Origin: a bacterium 1xD42-67
GTDB lineage: Bacteria > Bacillota > Clostridia > Oscillospirales > Oscillospiraceae
DNA length: 64,000 nucleotides
Direction of reading: 5' to 3'
Assembly: GCA_003612335.1 (NCBI GenBank)
Contig: RAYO01000012.1
Coordinates: forward strand, 102,390-166,389
Every line of letters starts with the position of its first letter. The first letter of the stretch is position 1. Below the pieces are notes generated by a model that was not told the DNA's origin, did not search any database, and worked only from the letters and a program-made list of their open reading frames with translations. The position numbers and the translations under genes are program-made. Positions 52,265 to 62,284 of the stretch are shown here, in pieces.

Positions 52265-52385
52265 CGAAGAGAGGGGCCCCATCGGGCTCCGCCTGACGGC
52301 GGAGGGCCTTCGGCCGTTCGGCACACCTCCGAAGGACGAAGGCCCCTCTTCGGGGCGGTCCCCCTCCTCCGGCCCCCTCTCTTCT
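52265..52385. repeat. Palindrome-rich intergenic stretch
   Basis: The 330-bp gap between the carboxypeptidase and glgB holds a very G+C-rich segment with several interleaved inverted repeats, for example CTCCGCC/GGCGGAG and GGCCTTCGGCC, and the pair GGGGCC...GGCCCC. It probably contains a terminator of the upstream gene; the exact fold is ambiguous. Confidence 0.45.
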
Positions 52386-52445
52386 CTACCCCTTGGCGCT
52401 CTAGGAATTTCTTTTCGATTTCTCCCCTGTTTTCCACTATTTTAC

Positions 52446-52474
52446 TTGACGGATCTCAAACTGTGTTGTATAAT
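52446..52474 (+). promoter_or_regulatory. Promoter of the glycogen operon
   Basis: TTGACG (52446-52451), 17 bp, TATAAT (52469-52474), followed by an A/T-rich stretch. It lies 87 bp before the glgB start. Confidence 0.85.
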
Positions 52475-52560
52475 TTTTATAAATATACCCCGGCACTTTT
52501 GACGGTCCCATGTCAAATTTACTGATACTATTATGCGAAAGACAGCACGAGGTGATGAAT

Positions 52561-54657
52561 ATGTCCAAATATGTTGAAAAACTCTCCCCTAACGACCTTT
52601 ATTTGGAGCTGGAGGCCTTTTCCGAAGGGCGTTCCACCCACGCCTGGCGGTGCTTCGGCGCTCATCCGGCCAAGGACGAGAACGACGCAGAGGGCTATCT
52701 CTTCCGGGTCTGGGCGCCCAATGCCGTTAAGATCACGATCATCGGCGACTTCAACAACTGGGATCTGGAGGCCACCCCCATGACCAAGCAGGAGGGGGGC
52801 ATCTGGGAGGCTTTCGTCCCCGGTCTGAACCGCTACGACGCCTACCAATACGCCATACATAAGGCGGACGGCAGCGGCTTCGTGGGCAAGGCGGACCCCT
52901 ACGGCTTCCATGCCGCCACCCGGCCCGACGTATCCAGCAAGCTCTACGACCTGGACACCGGCTACCAGTGGGGCGACCGGGACTGGCTGACCTACCGCTC
53001 CAAGAACCCTCCCTACCGCCGGCCCATGAACATCTACGAGTGCCACCTGGGCTCCTGGCGGCGCACCGGCGAGGGACAGTTCCTCAGCTACCGAGACATC
53101 ACCTCTTATCTAGTGCCCTATGTGAAGGAGATGGGCTTCACCCACGTGGAGCTGCTCCCCGTCACCGAGCACCCTCTCGACGCCTCCTGGGGCTATCAGT
53201 GCACCGGCTACTTCGCCGCCACCAGCCGGTTCGGCACCCCTGACGATCTGAAATACCTCATCGACCAGCTCCACCAGGCGGGGATCGGGGTCATCATGGA
53301 CTGGGTCCCGGCCCACTTCCCCCGGGACGCTTTCGGCCTGTACAACTTCGACGGCACCCCCACCTATGAGTACGCAGACCCACGGAAGGGGGAGCACAAG
53401 GAGTGGGGCACCGACGTGTTCGACTTTGGCCGGCCCGAGGTGCGCTCCTTCCTGTTCTCCTCCGCCATGTTCTGGCTGGAGGAATATCACATGGACGGCC
53501 TGCGGGTAGACGCGGTGTCCTCCATGCTCTACCTGGACTACAACCGGAAGGCGGGGGAGTGGATGCCCAACATCCACGGGGGCCACGAGAATCTGGAGGC
53601 GATCAAGTTCTTCCAGGATCTGAACACCGCGATCTTCGCCGCCCACCCCGACGTGCTCATGGTAGCGGAGGAATCCACCGCCTGGCCCAAGGTGACCAAG
53701 CCAGTGGACGACGGCGGGCTGGGCTTCAACTTCAAGTGGAACATGGGCTGGATGAACGACATCTGCCACTATATCAAGCTGGACCCCTACTTCCGTCAGT
53801 TCAACCACCGCGACATCACCTTCTCTCTGATGTACGCTTTCTCGGAGAACTATATCCTGCCCCTCTCCCACGACGAGGTGGTCCACATGAAGGGCTCCTT
53901 CTTCGGCAAGATGCCCGGGGACAACCCGCTGAAGTTCGCCGGCGTCCGGGCGTTCTACGCCTACATGATGACCCACCCGGGCAAAAAGCTCACCTTCATG
54001 GGCGCCGAGCTGGGGCAGTGGAACGAGTGGCACTTCGAATATTCTCTGGACTGGCATCTGCTGCAATACGCCCCCCACCGCCAGACCCAGGACTTCTTCA
54101 AGGCCATGAACGCTTTCTATCTGGAGAACTCCCCCTTGTGGGACCAGGACGACTCCTGGCAGGGCTTCCAGTGGCTGTGCGCCGACGACAACAACGCCAA
54201 CACCGTGGCCTTCCTGCGCTGGGACCGGAAGGGGCAGCCTCTCCTCATCCTGTGCAACTTCTCTCCAGAGCACCGTCAGGGCTACCGGGTGGGCGCGCCC
54301 TTCGCCGGCAGCTGGGGGGTGGCATTCAGCACCGACGACCCGGCCTACGGCGGCGAGGGCCGGGGGGACAAGGAGCCGGTCAAGACCGAGAAGATCCCCT
54401 GTCACGACCAGCAGCAGTCCTTCACCGCAGATCTGCCCCCCATGTCCGCCGTGATCTACCGCTGTGTGCGCAAGAGCCCCGTCCGCAAGCCCAAGGCCGA
54501 GAAGACCGCCGGCGCCAAGGCAGAGAAAAAGCCTGCGGTGAAGGCCAAGGCAGCCCCTGCGGCGGAAGAGGCCCCCAAGAAGCGCGGCCGCAAGCCCAAG
54601 GCCGAGACGGCGGATAAGCCCAAAAGGGCGGGCCGTTCCAAGAAGAAGGAAGCATGA
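52561..54657 (+). CDS. glgB: 1,4-alpha-glucan branching enzyme GlgB with basic tail
   Basis: A 698-residue GH13 enzyme that makes alpha-1,6 branches in glycogen. Order: N-terminal CBM48 (about 40-130, FRVWAPNAVKITIIGDFNNW), GH13 barrel with nucleophile Asp in GLRVDAV (about 316), acid Glu in VAEEST (about 369) and LSHDEV (about 437), then a C-terminal beta domain. Residues about 637-698 are an unusual Lys/Ala/Pro-rich tail (KPKAEKTAGAKAEKK, APKKRGRKPKAE, KRAGRSKKKEA), like histone H1 or AT-hook sequences. The ATG at 52561 follows a GAGGTG. First gene of the glycogen operon. Confidence 0.95.
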   Translation: MSKYVEKLSPNDLYLELEAFSEGRSTHAWRCFGAHPAKDENDAEGYLFRVWAPNAVKITIIGDFNNWDLEATPMTKQEGGIWEAFVPGLNRYDAYQYAIHKADGSGFVGKADPYGFHAATRPDVSSKLYDLDTGYQWGDRDWLTYRSKNPPYRRPMNIYECHLGSWRRTGEGQFLSYRDITSYLVPYVKEMGFTHVELLPVTEHPLDASWGYQCTGYFAATSRFGTPDDLKYLIDQLHQAGIGVIMDWVPAHFPRDAFGLYNFDGTPTYEYADPRKGEHKEWGTDVFDFGRPEVRSFLFSSAMFWLEEYHMDGLRVDAVSSMLYLDYNRKAGEWMPNIHGGHENLEAIKFFQDLNTAIFAAHPDVLMVAEESTAWPKVTKPVDDGGLGFNFKWNMGWMNDICHYIKLDPYFRQFNHRDITFSLMYAFSENYILPLSHDEVVHMKGSFFGKMPGDNPLKFAGVRAFYAYMMTHPGKKLTFMGAELGQWNEWHFEYSLDWHLLQYAPHRQTQDFFKAMNAFYLENSPLWDQDDSWQGFQWLCADDNNANTVAFLRWDRKGQPLLILCNFSPEHRQGYRVGAPFAGSWGVAFSTDDPAYGGEGRGDKEPVKTEKIPCHDQQQSFTADLPPMSAVIYRCVRKSPVRKPKAEKTAGAKAEKKPAVKAKAAPAAEEAPKKRGRKPKAETADKPKRAGRSKKKEA

Positions 54658-54810
54658 CCCCTCCCCCTCAGCCTGTGGCTGACAGTTCTCCCGCCGGAGG
54701 GCTGAGCCCAGATCCCCCGCCTTCTCCACGGCCTCCCCTCCGGGGGGACCGCGACGGAGAGGGCCTCCTCCCGGGCACCCTCGGGGCCCAAGGGCCCCGA
54801 GCTCCTATAC
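54658..54810. repeat. Palindrome-rich gap between glgB and glgC
   Basis: A near-copy of the double-hairpin repeat lies at about 54664-54710 (CTCAGCCTGTGGCTGACAG). A perfect 10-bp hairpin, CTCGGGGCCC/GGGCCCCGAG, is at 54780-54801. No U tract; it could stabilise or attenuate the polycistronic mRNA. Confidence 0.5.
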
Positions 54811-54857
54811 AACGCATAGAGATGCCATCGCGCCAAAAAAGCTAAGAGGTGAACAGC

Positions 54858-56066
54858 ATGAAGAAAGAAGTCGTCGCCATGCTGTTGGCCGGAGGCCAAG
54901 GCAGCCGCCTTTACGCTCTGACCAGCAACGTGGCAAAGCCCGCCGTCCCCTTTGGCGGAAAGTATCGGATCATCGATTTCCCCCTGTCTAACTGCGTCAA
55001 CTCCGGGATCGACACCGTGGGCGTCCTCACCCAGTACCGTCCCCTGGAGCTGAACGCGTATCTGGGCAACGGCCAGCCTTGGGACCTGGACCGGTCCGAC
55101 GGCGGCGTCCATATCCTCCCCCCCTACCAGCGGGAGGGGGAGCAGGGCACCTGGTACAAGGGCACTGCCAACGCCATCTACCAGAACATAGGCTTCCAGG
55201 ATCTGTACGACCCCGAGTACGTAGTGGTCCTCTCCGGCGACCACATCTATAAGATGGACTATTCCGAGATGGTCTCCTTCCACAAGAAGTCGGGGGCGGC
55301 CTGCACCATCTCGGTGCTGGAGGTCACCATGGAGGAGGCCAAGCGCTTCGGCATCCTGAACGTGGAGGCCAACGACAAGGTCTATGAGTTCGAGGAGAAG
55401 CCCGCCCAGCCCAAGAGCAACCTGGCCTCCATGGGCATCTATGTCTTCACCTGGTCCAAGCTGCGCAAATACCTCATCGACGACGAGGCCGATCCCAGCT
55501 CCTCCAACGACTTCGGCAAAAACATCATCCCCAACATGCTCAACGCAGGCGAGGTGATGATGGCTTACCGCTTCGCCGGCTACTGGAAGGACGTGGGCAC
55601 CATCGAGTCCCTGTGGGACGCGAACATGGACCTGCTGTCCCGGAACAGCGGCCTGGACATGTACGACGAGAGCTGGCCCATCTACGCCCGCACCCCCATC
55701 AAGCACCCCCACGTCACCGGGCCTGATGCCGTCATCTCCCACTCCCTGGTCACCGGCGGCAGCCGGGTGGAGGGCACTGTGGCCAACTCCGTCCTCTTCA
55801 ACACTGTCACGGTGGAGAAGGGGGCCGACATCCAATACTCCATCCTCATGCCCGGGGCCACCGTCAAGGAGGGGGCCAAGGTGGCCTACTCCATCGTAGC
55901 CGAGGGGGCCACGGTAGAGGCCGGCGCCGCCGTGGGCGCTCCTCCCGACGGCAGCGACGGCTGGGGCATCGCCGTGGTGGCCGGAGGGGTCACCGTGGGC
56001 GCGAACGCCTCCGTCCCCCCCAAAGCTATGATCCGGGAAGATGTGAAAGGAGGTGAGCAGGCGTGA
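54858..56066 (+). CDS. glgC: Glucose-1-phosphate adenylyltransferase, catalytic subunit GlgC
   Basis: A 402-residue ADP-glucose pyrophosphorylase, the committed step of glycogen synthesis. The nucleotide loop [12 protein letters not shown] (12-23) and [15 protein letters not shown] are intact, as is [10 protein letters not shown] (metal-binding Asp) and the substrate lysine in [11 protein letters not shown]. The C-terminal third is a left-handed beta-helix. AAGAGGTG before ATG 54858 sets the start, not the GTG at 54849. It overlaps glgD by four bases. Confidence 0.96.
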   Translation: MKKEVVAMLLAGGQGSRLYALTSNVAKPAVPFGGKYRIIDFPLSNCVNSGIDTVGVLTQYRPLELNAYLGNGQPWDLDRSDGGVHILPPYQREGEQGTWYKGTANAIYQNIGFQDLYDPEYVVVLSGDHIYKMDYSEMVSFHKKSGAACTISVLEVTMEEAKRFGILNVEANDKVYEFEEKPAQPKSNLASMGIYVFTWSKLRKYLIDDEADPSSSNDFGKNIIPNMLNAGEVMMAYRFAGYWKDVGTIESLWDANMDLLSRNSGLDMYDESWPIYARTPIKHPHVTGPDAVISHSLVTGGSRVEGTVANSVLFNTVTVEKGADIQYSILMPGATVKEGAKVAYSIVAEGATVEAGAAVGAPPDGSDGWGIAVVAGGVTVGANASVPPKAMIREDVKGGEQA

Positions 56067-57178
56067 ACGATCTGCACGGCATCCTGTTCGCGTACCGCTC
56101 TGACGCTAACCTGGGGGAGCTGACCCGCCCCCGCAACACCTGTTCTCTCCCCTTCGGCGGGCGGTACCGCCTGATCGACTTCATGCTCTCCAACTGCGTC
56201 AACGCCGGCATCACCGACGTGGGCGTCATCGTCCACCAGAGCTATCAGTCCCTGCTGGACCACCTGGGCTCCGGCAAGGACTGGGATCTGAGCCGCAAGC
56301 ACGGCGGCCTGCGGATCCTGCCCCCCTTCAGCTACACCGAACTGGGCCACGGCGAATATCGGGGCAGCATGGAGGCCCTGGCCGGCGTGCGTGACTACCT
56401 GTCGGATATCCGCCAGGACTATGTGCTCCTGGCCTGGGGCGATGTGGCCATCAACCTGCCCGTCGACCGGGTCTTCCAGCAGCACAAGGACTCCGGCGCC
56501 GACATCACCATCGTCTGCACCCCCACCCTGAAGGGGGCCCCCCAGTTCTCTGAATACATCGAGGTCAGCGAGGAGGGCCGGATCACCGACCTGTCCGTCC
56601 ACCCCACCTCCGCCGGCAAGGCCCTGGAGTCTCTGGAGATCTACATCCTGTCCAAGCGCCTGCTGCTGGACATGGTGGACTACTGCGCCGCCCACGATGT
56701 GACCAATCTCAGCCGCGGCGTCCTCCAGCCCCGGCTCAAGTCCCTGAAGATGGTCCCCTATGTCCATAAGGGCTACGTGGGCCGCTTCCAGTCGGTGAGC
56801 GACTACTTCCAGCGCTCCCAGGACCTGCTGGACCCGGAGGTCCGGGCCGACCTCTTCGACCCCGCCCGCCCCATCCGCACCAAGGACCAGTCCAACCCCT
56901 CCACCTACTATGGGCCCGAGTCGGTCTCCAAGTGCTCTCTGGTGGCCGACGGCTGCTTCATCGAGGGCGAGGTAGAGAACTCCATCCTGGCCCGGGGCGT
57001 CATCGTGGAGAAGGGGGCCAAGGTCTCCAACAGCGTGCTCATGCAGGGCACCGTGGTGAAGACCGGCGCCTCCCTGTCCTACGTCATCGCCGACAAGGCC
57101 GTAACGGTGAACGACGGCCGGGTGCTCATGGGCCACCTCACCTATCCCCTGGCCATCGCCAAGGGCTCTGTCGTCTGA
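56063..57178 (+). CDS. glgD: GlgD, non-catalytic partner of GlgC
   Basis: A 371-residue GlgC paralogue. The N-terminus [20 protein letters not shown] lacks the GGxGxRL nucleotide loop, which is typical for GlgD, while [20 protein letters not shown] and the beta-helix end are kept. In Firmicutes GlgD forms a mixed enzyme with GlgC and raises its activity. Start is GTG 56063 with AAAGGAGG upstream, overlapping the glgC stop (GTGA). Confidence 0.94.
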   Translation: MNDLHGILFAYRSDANLGELTRPRNTCSLPFGGRYRLIDFMLSNCVNAGITDVGVIVHQSYQSLLDHLGSGKDWDLSRKHGGLRILPPFSYTELGHGEYRGSMEALAGVRDYLSDIRQDYVLLAWGDVAINLPVDRVFQQHKDSGADITIVCTPTLKGAPQFSEYIEVSEEGRITDLSVHPTSAGKALESLEIYILSKRLLLDMVDYCAAHDVTNLSRGVLQPRLKSLKMVPYVHKGYVGRFQSVSDYFQRSQDLLDPEVRADLFDPARPIRTKDQSNPSTYYGPESVSKCSLVADGCFIEGEVENSILARGVIVEKGAKVSNSVLMQGTVVKTGASLSYVIADKAVTVNDGRVLMGHLTYPLAIAKGSVV

Positions 57179-57199
57179 TCTCCCATGTAACATCCACCC

Positions 57200-57303
57200 G
57201 TAGGGGGCGGCCTTCTGTGCCGCCCCATTCCTAAATAAAACCGCTTTCAATACTGCCGTCCCCAACTTGGGACGGCGGGGCGGCCCGGAGGCCGCCCCCC
57301 TAC
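57200..57303. repeat. GTAGGG/CCCTAC double-hairpin element, copy 5
   Basis: 104 bp, the longest copy, beginning GTAGGGGGCGGCC and ending GGCCGCCCCCCTAC. End hairpins: GGGGCGGC/GCCGCCCC and GGGCGGCC/GGCCGCCC, plus an internal GCCGTCCC/GGGACGGC. It fills most of the glgD-glgA gap. Confidence 0.85.
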
Positions 57304-57328
57304 TAACGACCGAAAAGAGGACTGATTT

Positions 57329-58774
57329 ATGAAGATCTTGTTTGCCACCTCCGAAGCCGCTCCCTTCATCAAGACCGGCGGTCTGGCCGACGTGGCCGGC
57401 TCCCTGCCCCAGGCCCTGGCGGCCGAGGGCCATGAGGTGAAGGTGATCCTCCCCCTGTATGAGGGCATCAGCGAGGACTGGCGCGCCAAGATGACCTTCC
57501 AGAAATACTTCAACGTCACTCTGGCCTGGCGCCAGGTATACTGCGGCATCTTCGAGCTGGAGCACGACGGCGTCACCTTCTGGTTCGTGGACAACGAGTA
57601 CTACTTCAAGCGCTGGCAGCTCTACGGCCATTTCGACGACTGCGAGCGCTTCGCTTACTTCTCCCGTGCCGTGGTAGAGGCCCCGGGACAGCTGGACTGG
57701 GCCCCGGACATCATCCACTGCAACGACTGGCAGACCGCCCTGGTGCCCGTCTACCTCCTGGAGGAGAAGTATCGGATCCCCCAGCTGGCGGGGGCCCGGA
57801 CCGTCTTCACCATCCACAACATCGAGTATCAGGGCCGCTATGGCGACCAGGTCCTCCAGGACGTGATCGGCCTGGACCGCAGCTACTTCAACGAGGGGAT
57901 GCTCTCCTTCCACCGGGACGTGAACCTGATGAAGGGCGCGATCATGGCATCCAACTTCGTCACCACCGTCTCCCCCACCTATGCCCAGGAGCTGCGCACC
58001 CCCTTCTACGCCCACGGTCTGGACGGGGTGATCAACCAGCAGAGCGGCAAGCTGGAGGGCATCCTCAACGGCATCGACGTGGGGCTGTACGACCCCGCCA
58101 AGATGGAGGGCCTGGCCTCCATCTTCACCTTCAAGACCTTGGCCAAGGGCAAGGCGGCGTGCAAGGCCGCTCTCCAGCAGGCGGTGGGCCTGGCGGAGGA
58201 CCCGGACGTGCCTCTGATCGCCTGCGTCTCCCGCCTGGTGGGCCACAAGGGCTTCTCCATGGTCACCGACGCCATCCACGACATCATGGGCCTGGGCACC
58301 AAAGGCGTCCAGATGGTGGTGCTGGGCACCGGCGACTGGCAGTATGAAGAGGCCTTCCGCCACGCCCAGGGCCAGTATCCCGGCCGCTTCTCCGCCCAGC
58401 TGACCTACTCCGCCCCCCTCTCCAACCAGATCTACGCGGGCGCGGATATCTTCCTCATGCCCTCGGTCTCCGAGCCCTGCGGCCTGAGCCAGATGATCGC
58501 CATGCGCTTCGGCACCATCCCCGTAGTCCGGGAGACCGGCGGCCTGAAGGACACCGTCACCCCCTACAACAAGTACGAGGGCACCGGCCGGGGCTTCACC
58601 TTCGCCAACATCAGCGCCAGCGACATGGTGTGGGTCCTGCGGGAGGCGGTGGACCTGTACAACAGCGACAAGAAGGCGTGGAAGGGCCTGCAGAAGGAGA
58701 GCATGACCGCCGATTTCTCCTGGAAGAGCTCCGCCCAGCAGTATCTGGACATCTACCAGCGGATCCTGGGCTAA
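57329..58774 (+). CDS. glgA: Glycogen synthase GlgA
   Basis: A 481-residue GT5 glycosyltransferase that adds glucose from ADP-glucose to glycogen. KTGGLADV (15-22) is the ADP-glucose site. Further marks are PDIIHCNDWQTALVPVYL, FTIHNIEYQG, the C-terminal VLGTGDWQYEEAF and PSVSEPCGLSQMIAMRFGTIP (the E-x7-E retaining motif). GGAGG-poor but AAAGAGGA-rich leader 10 nt before the ATG. It follows the repeat element and probably stays in the operon. Confidence 0.96.
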   Translation: MKILFATSEAAPFIKTGGLADVAGSLPQALAAEGHEVKVILPLYEGISEDWRAKMTFQKYFNVTLAWRQVYCGIFELEHDGVTFWFVDNEYYFKRWQLYGHFDDCERFAYFSRAVVEAPGQLDWAPDIIHCNDWQTALVPVYLLEEKYRIPQLAGARTVFTIHNIEYQGRYGDQVLQDVIGLDRSYFNEGMLSFHRDVNLMKGAIMASNFVTTVSPTYAQELRTPFYAHGLDGVINQQSGKLEGILNGIDVGLYDPAKMEGLASIFTFKTLAKGKAACKAALQQAVGLAEDPDVPLIACVSRLVGHKGFSMVTDAIHDIMGLGTKGVQMVVLGTGDWQYEEAFRHAQGQYPGRFSAQLTYSAPLSNQIYAGADIFLMPSVSEPCGLSQMIAMRFGTIPVVRETGGLKDTVTPYNKYEGTGRGFTFANISASDMVWVLREAVDLYNSDKKAWKGLQKESMTADFSWKSSAQQYLDIYQRILG

Positions 58775-58864
58775 GGACCTGTGGCCTGCCCCTCCCTTCT
58801 GCATAGACAGGCCATCCTAACACAAGGGAGCATTTCGTATCGAGAAAGCAGGTGGAGGGATCTT

Positions 58865-59512
58865 ATGAATCCTATATGGGCATCAAATCGCGGATGGGCA
58901 TTGACGATCCGAAAAAGAGTCCTATGCCTGTTTGGCCTGCTGGCTGTTATGAGCCCCTTGGTCGGCTGCCGGTCCACCCCTCCCCCCTTCCCGCCGGACG
59001 CCGCTGCCGTGGTGGATATTGTGGAATCTCTGGGCTTTGACTGGACCCTGTCCGAGGAGGACACCGTCTCCTATCCCGACGGCCGGGTCACCTTCTCCCT
59101 GTACGGGGAGGGCTATCCCGAGGCGCTGATCGGCTGCTCCGGTCCCCAGGAGGCCAAGGCGATGCAGCTCTTCTTCGAGATGCCCCTCCTCCCGGAAAAG
59201 CCCCGGTTCGCCTGGGAGGACTGGGAGGACCACTTCTCCCTGGCCGAACAGCTCTACGGCGGCTTTTCTGACGAGGGAGAGCTCTACCGGGCCTTCTCCG
59301 CCCAGGAGATCCCCGAATCCGTGGACCTGAGCAGGATGCACACTTGGAGGGCGGAGCTCCCCAGCGCCCGCTGTACGGTCAGCTGGCGGACCGAGCGGAC
59401 CGGGACGGCCGGCGGTCAGGGCCCCTCCGAGGGCTGGACCGGCAGGCTCAGCATGACGATCCTGGAAGCGGAAGACCTTCCGCAGGTGCCGGAGGACGGC
59501 TCCCAGTCATAA
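58865..59512 (+). CDS. Lipoprotein of unknown function
   Basis: A 215-residue protein with a long signal (residues about 1-36) ending in a lipobox LVGC before RSTPPPFPP; the cysteine should be lipid-linked. The mature part has FPPDAAAVVDIVESLGFDWTL and two small alpha/beta repeats around LYGEGYPEALIGC and DHFSLAEQLYGGFSDEGELYR. I do not recognise it. Start ATG 58865 has GGAGGG 5-6 nt upstream. Between glgA and glgP; not an obvious glycogen gene. Confidence 0.75.
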   Translation: MNPIWASNRGWALTIRKRVLCLFGLLAVMSPLVGCRSTPPPFPPDAAAVVDIVESLGFDWTLSEEDTVSYPDGRVTFSLYGEGYPEALIGCSGPQEAKAMQLFFEMPLLPEKPRFAWEDWEDHFSLAEQLYGGFSDEGELYRAFSAQEIPESVDLSRMHTWRAELPSARCTVSWRTERTGTAGGQGPSEGWTGRLSMTILEAEDLPQVPEDGSQS

Positions 59513-59520
59513 CGATCCAG

Positions 59521-59547
59521 GGCCCCGTCCGGGAGGACGGGGCCTTT
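59521..59547 (+). terminator. Rho-independent terminator after the lipoprotein gene
   Basis: GGCCCCGTCC and GGACGGGGCC (10 bp, loop GGGA) followed by TTT, 8 nt after the stop. Confidence 0.75.
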
Positions 59548-59603
59548 CCCGCCTCCGGAACAAAAAAATACTGGCCAACTCATATTTTTACCCCTCCCCA
59601 CCG

Positions 59604-59632
59604 TTGACGCTCCCCCGAGAATCTGGTAAAAT
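59604..59632 (+). promoter_or_regulatory. Promoter of glgP
   Basis: TTGACG (59604-59609), 17 bp, TAAAAT (59627-59632). Its -35 TTGACG is identical to that of the glgB promoter. Confidence 0.8.
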
Positions 59633-59685
59633 CAAGGTCTGTGAGAATCTTTCTCTCTGCGATCATATAGACAGGAGGAACTGTT

Positions 59686-62130
59686 ATGCCCGGATATACC
59701 CCTGAATATACCAAGGAGCAGCTCACCGAGATGATCGAGGGCAAGCTCCAGCGCAACTTCGGCTGCACCGTCGAGACAGCCAACAACAACCACATGTTCA
59801 AGGCATGTGCTCTGGTCCTGCGGGACATCATGTCCCGCCACCGTATGGAGACCAGCAACCAGGTCTGGGAGAAGCAGCAGCGCCAGGTCCACTATCTCTC
59901 CCTGGAATTCCTGATGGGCCGCTCTCTGGAGAAGAACGCCTACAACCTGGGGCTCCTGGACACCTTGAAGGAGGCCCTGGAGGGCATGGGCTTCTCCGCC
60001 TCCGACCTCTTCGAGTCCGAGCCCGACGCCGGGCTGGGCAACGGCGGTCTGGGCCGTCTGGCCGCCTGCTATCTCGACTCCATGACCACCCTGGAGATCC
60101 CCGCCACCGGCTACTCTATCTGCTATGAGCTGGGCATCTTCAAGCAGAAGATCGTAGACGGCAAGCAGGTAGAGCTGGCCGACAACTGGCTGGGCCTGGG
60201 CGACGCCTGGCTCATCCCCAAGATGGAAGAGGCTGAGGAGGTCCGCTTCGGCGGCCAGATCGTGGACCGCTGGGAGAACGGGGTCAACCGCCCCGAGCAC
60301 ATCGGCTACACCGCCGTGCTGGCCATCCCCCGGGACATGAAGATCGCCGGCTATCAGACCAACCACACCAACACCCTGCGCCTGTGGGACGCCAAGAGCC
60401 CCGTCCCGGTGGATATGTCGCTGTATTCCCGGGGAGAGTATCTCAAGGCGGTGGAGCAGCAGGCCATGGCCGAGGTCATCGCCAAGGTCCTCTATCCCGA
60501 CGACAACCACGCCGAGGGCAAGTCCCTGCGGCTGAAGCAGCAGTATTTCTTCGTCTCCGCCACCGTACAGTCCATCGTCCGCCAGCACAAGGCCCAGTAC
60601 GGCACCCTGCGCAACTTCGCCCGGAAGCACGTGATCCAGATCAACGACACCCACCCCACCCTGGTGATCCCCGAGCTGATGCGTATCCTCCTGGACGAGG
60701 AGGGCTACGGCTGGGACGAGGCCTGGCACATCGTCACTGACGCAGTGTGCTACACCAACCACACCGTCTTGGCCGAGGCCCTGGAGCGCTGGCCCCAGAA
60801 GCTGATCGAATCCCTCCTGCCCCGGATCTGGCAGATCCTCACCGAGATCGCCCGCCGCTACCAGACCGAGCTGGAGCACCGCTACGGCGGCGACACGGGG
60901 AAGATCGCCCATATGGCCATCATCTGGGGGGGCGAGGTGCGCATGGCCAACCTGTGCGTCTGCGCCTGCCAGGCGATCAACGGCGTGTCCGCCCTCCACT
61001 CTGAGATCCTGAAGCGGGACGTCTTCCGGGACGCTTATCAGGCCGATCCGGCCAAGTTCAAGAACGTGACCAACGGCATCGACCACCGCCGCTGGCTGTC
61101 TCAGATCGATCCCAAGCTGGACGCCCTGATCCGGGAGTGTACCGGCGGCGACCAGTACCTCCTCCACCCCGAGGCCCTGCGGGACTTCGAGAAGTCCGCC
61201 GGCGACCCCTCCGTCCTCCAGCGCCTGGAGGAGATCAAGGCGGAGAACAAGCGCCGCTTCGCTGCCTGGGTGAGCCGGGAGTCGGGCGTCATCCTGAACA
61301 CCGACGCCATCTTCGACGTCCAGGTGAAGCGCCTCCACGAGTATAAGCGCCAGCTGCTCAACGTGCTGCACATCATCCACCTGTACGACCAGCTCCGGGA
61401 CAGCCCCAATATGGAGTTCACCCCCCAGACCTTCCTCTTCGGGGCCAAGGCCGCCCCGGGCTATCATGTGGCCAAGCAGATCATCCAGCTGATCAACTCT
61501 CTGGCCGCCCAGATCGCCGCCGACCCCGTCTGCAAGGATAAGCTGCAGGTGGTCTTCCTGGAGAACTACCGGGTTTCTCTGGCTGAAAAGCTGATGCCCG
61601 CCTCCGAGATCTCCGAGCAGATCTCCACCGCCGGCAAGGAGGCCAGCGGCACGGGCAACATGAAGTTCATGATGAACGGGGCCCTCACCATCGGCACCCT
61701 GGACGGGGCCAATGTGGAGATGCACCAGCAGCTGGGCGACAAGAACATCTTCCTCTTCGGCCTGACCACCGAGCAGGTGGACCAGCGCAAGCGGGAGGGC
61801 TACCGTCCCCACGAGATCTACCTCCACGACCCGGTCCTGAAGCGGGTCCTGGACCAGGTCTCCGCCGGCTTCTCCAACGGCGTGTCCTACTCCGACCTGA
61901 CCCAGCGCCTGCTCTTCGGGGCCGGCGGCAGCCAGGCGGACGAGTATATGCTGCTGGCCGATTTCAACAGCTACTGCGACGCCCACCGCCGCTCTCTGGA
62001 GGCCTATGCCGACCGGCCCCGCTGGAATCGGATGTCGATGATCAACATCGCCCGGTCGGGCATCTTCGCCGCCGACCGCTCCATCCAGGACTACGCCCGG
62101 GACATCTGGCACGTGCCCACCAGGAAATAA
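59686..62130 (+). CDS. glgP: Glycogen phosphorylase
   Basis: An 814-residue GT35 enzyme that releases glucose-1-phosphate from glycogen. Family marks: HYLSLEFLMGRSLEKN, the GLGNGGLGRLAACYLDS block, and the PLP site EASGTGNMKFMMNGA (lysine about 661). Length is normal for bacterial GlgP. It has a separate promoter from the synthetic genes, so breakdown can be set apart from synthesis. AGGAGGA precedes the ATG. Confidence 0.97.
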   Translation: MPGYTPEYTKEQLTEMIEGKLQRNFGCTVETANNNHMFKACALVLRDIMSRHRMETSNQVWEKQQRQVHYLSLEFLMGRSLEKNAYNLGLLDTLKEALEGMGFSASDLFESEPDAGLGNGGLGRLAACYLDSMTTLEIPATGYSICYELGIFKQKIVDGKQVELADNWLGLGDAWLIPKMEEAEEVRFGGQIVDRWENGVNRPEHIGYTAVLAIPRDMKIAGYQTNHTNTLRLWDAKSPVPVDMSLYSRGEYLKAVEQQAMAEVIAKVLYPDDNHAEGKSLRLKQQYFFVSATVQSIVRQHKAQYGTLRNFARKHVIQINDTHPTLVIPELMRILLDEEGYGWDEAWHIVTDAVCYTNHTVLAEALERWPQKLIESLLPRIWQILTEIARRYQTELEHRYGGDTGKIAHMAIIWGGEVRMANLCVCACQAINGVSALHSEILKRDVFRDAYQADPAKFKNVTNGIDHRRWLSQIDPKLDALIRECTGGDQYLLHPEALRDFEKSAGDPSVLQRLEEIKAENKRRFAAWVSRESGVILNTDAIFDVQVKRLHEYKRQLLNVLHIIHLYDQLRDSPNMEFTPQTFLFGAKAAPGYHVAKQIIQLINSLAAQIAADPVCKDKLQVVFLENYRVSLAEKLMPASEISEQISTAGKEASGTGNMKFMMNGALTIGTLDGANVEMHQQLGDKNIFLFGLTTEQVDQRKREGYRPHEIYLHDPVLKRVLDQVSAGFSNGVSYSDLTQRLLFGAGGSQADEYMLLADFNSYCDAHRRSLEAYADRPRWNRMSMINIARSGIFAADRSIQDYARDIWHVPTRK

Positions 62131-62162
62131 CGAAAAAAGCCGGGATATCTCCCCAGAGGGGC

Positions 62163-62191
62163 TTGCTTTCTGGGCGAGATCATACTAGAAT
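62163..62191 (+). promoter_or_regulatory. Promoter of the oxaloacetate decarboxylase gene
   Basis: TTGCTT (62163-62168), 17 bp, TAGAAT (62186-62191), then a leader of about 85 nt with a 7-bp hairpin (TCCCCGG/CCGGGGA, 62234-62263). Confidence 0.6.
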
Positions 62192-62284
62192 ATAGGGCAA
62201 GCGATGAAAACGTCCGCCCCGAGGGGCAAATTATCCCCGGCAGAGCCGCGACCCGTCCGGGGAGCGATTTGGAGGTCGAAAAAC

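Noticed and set aside
55886..58804. 972-codon open frame on the minus strand across glgC, glgD and glgA
   Set aside because: It is antisense to three certain genes and its translation is Gly/Leu/Val/His-biased with no family; it results from G+C-rich codon use. The same holds for the 826-codon frame at 59632-62112 and the 579-codon frame at 29898-31637.
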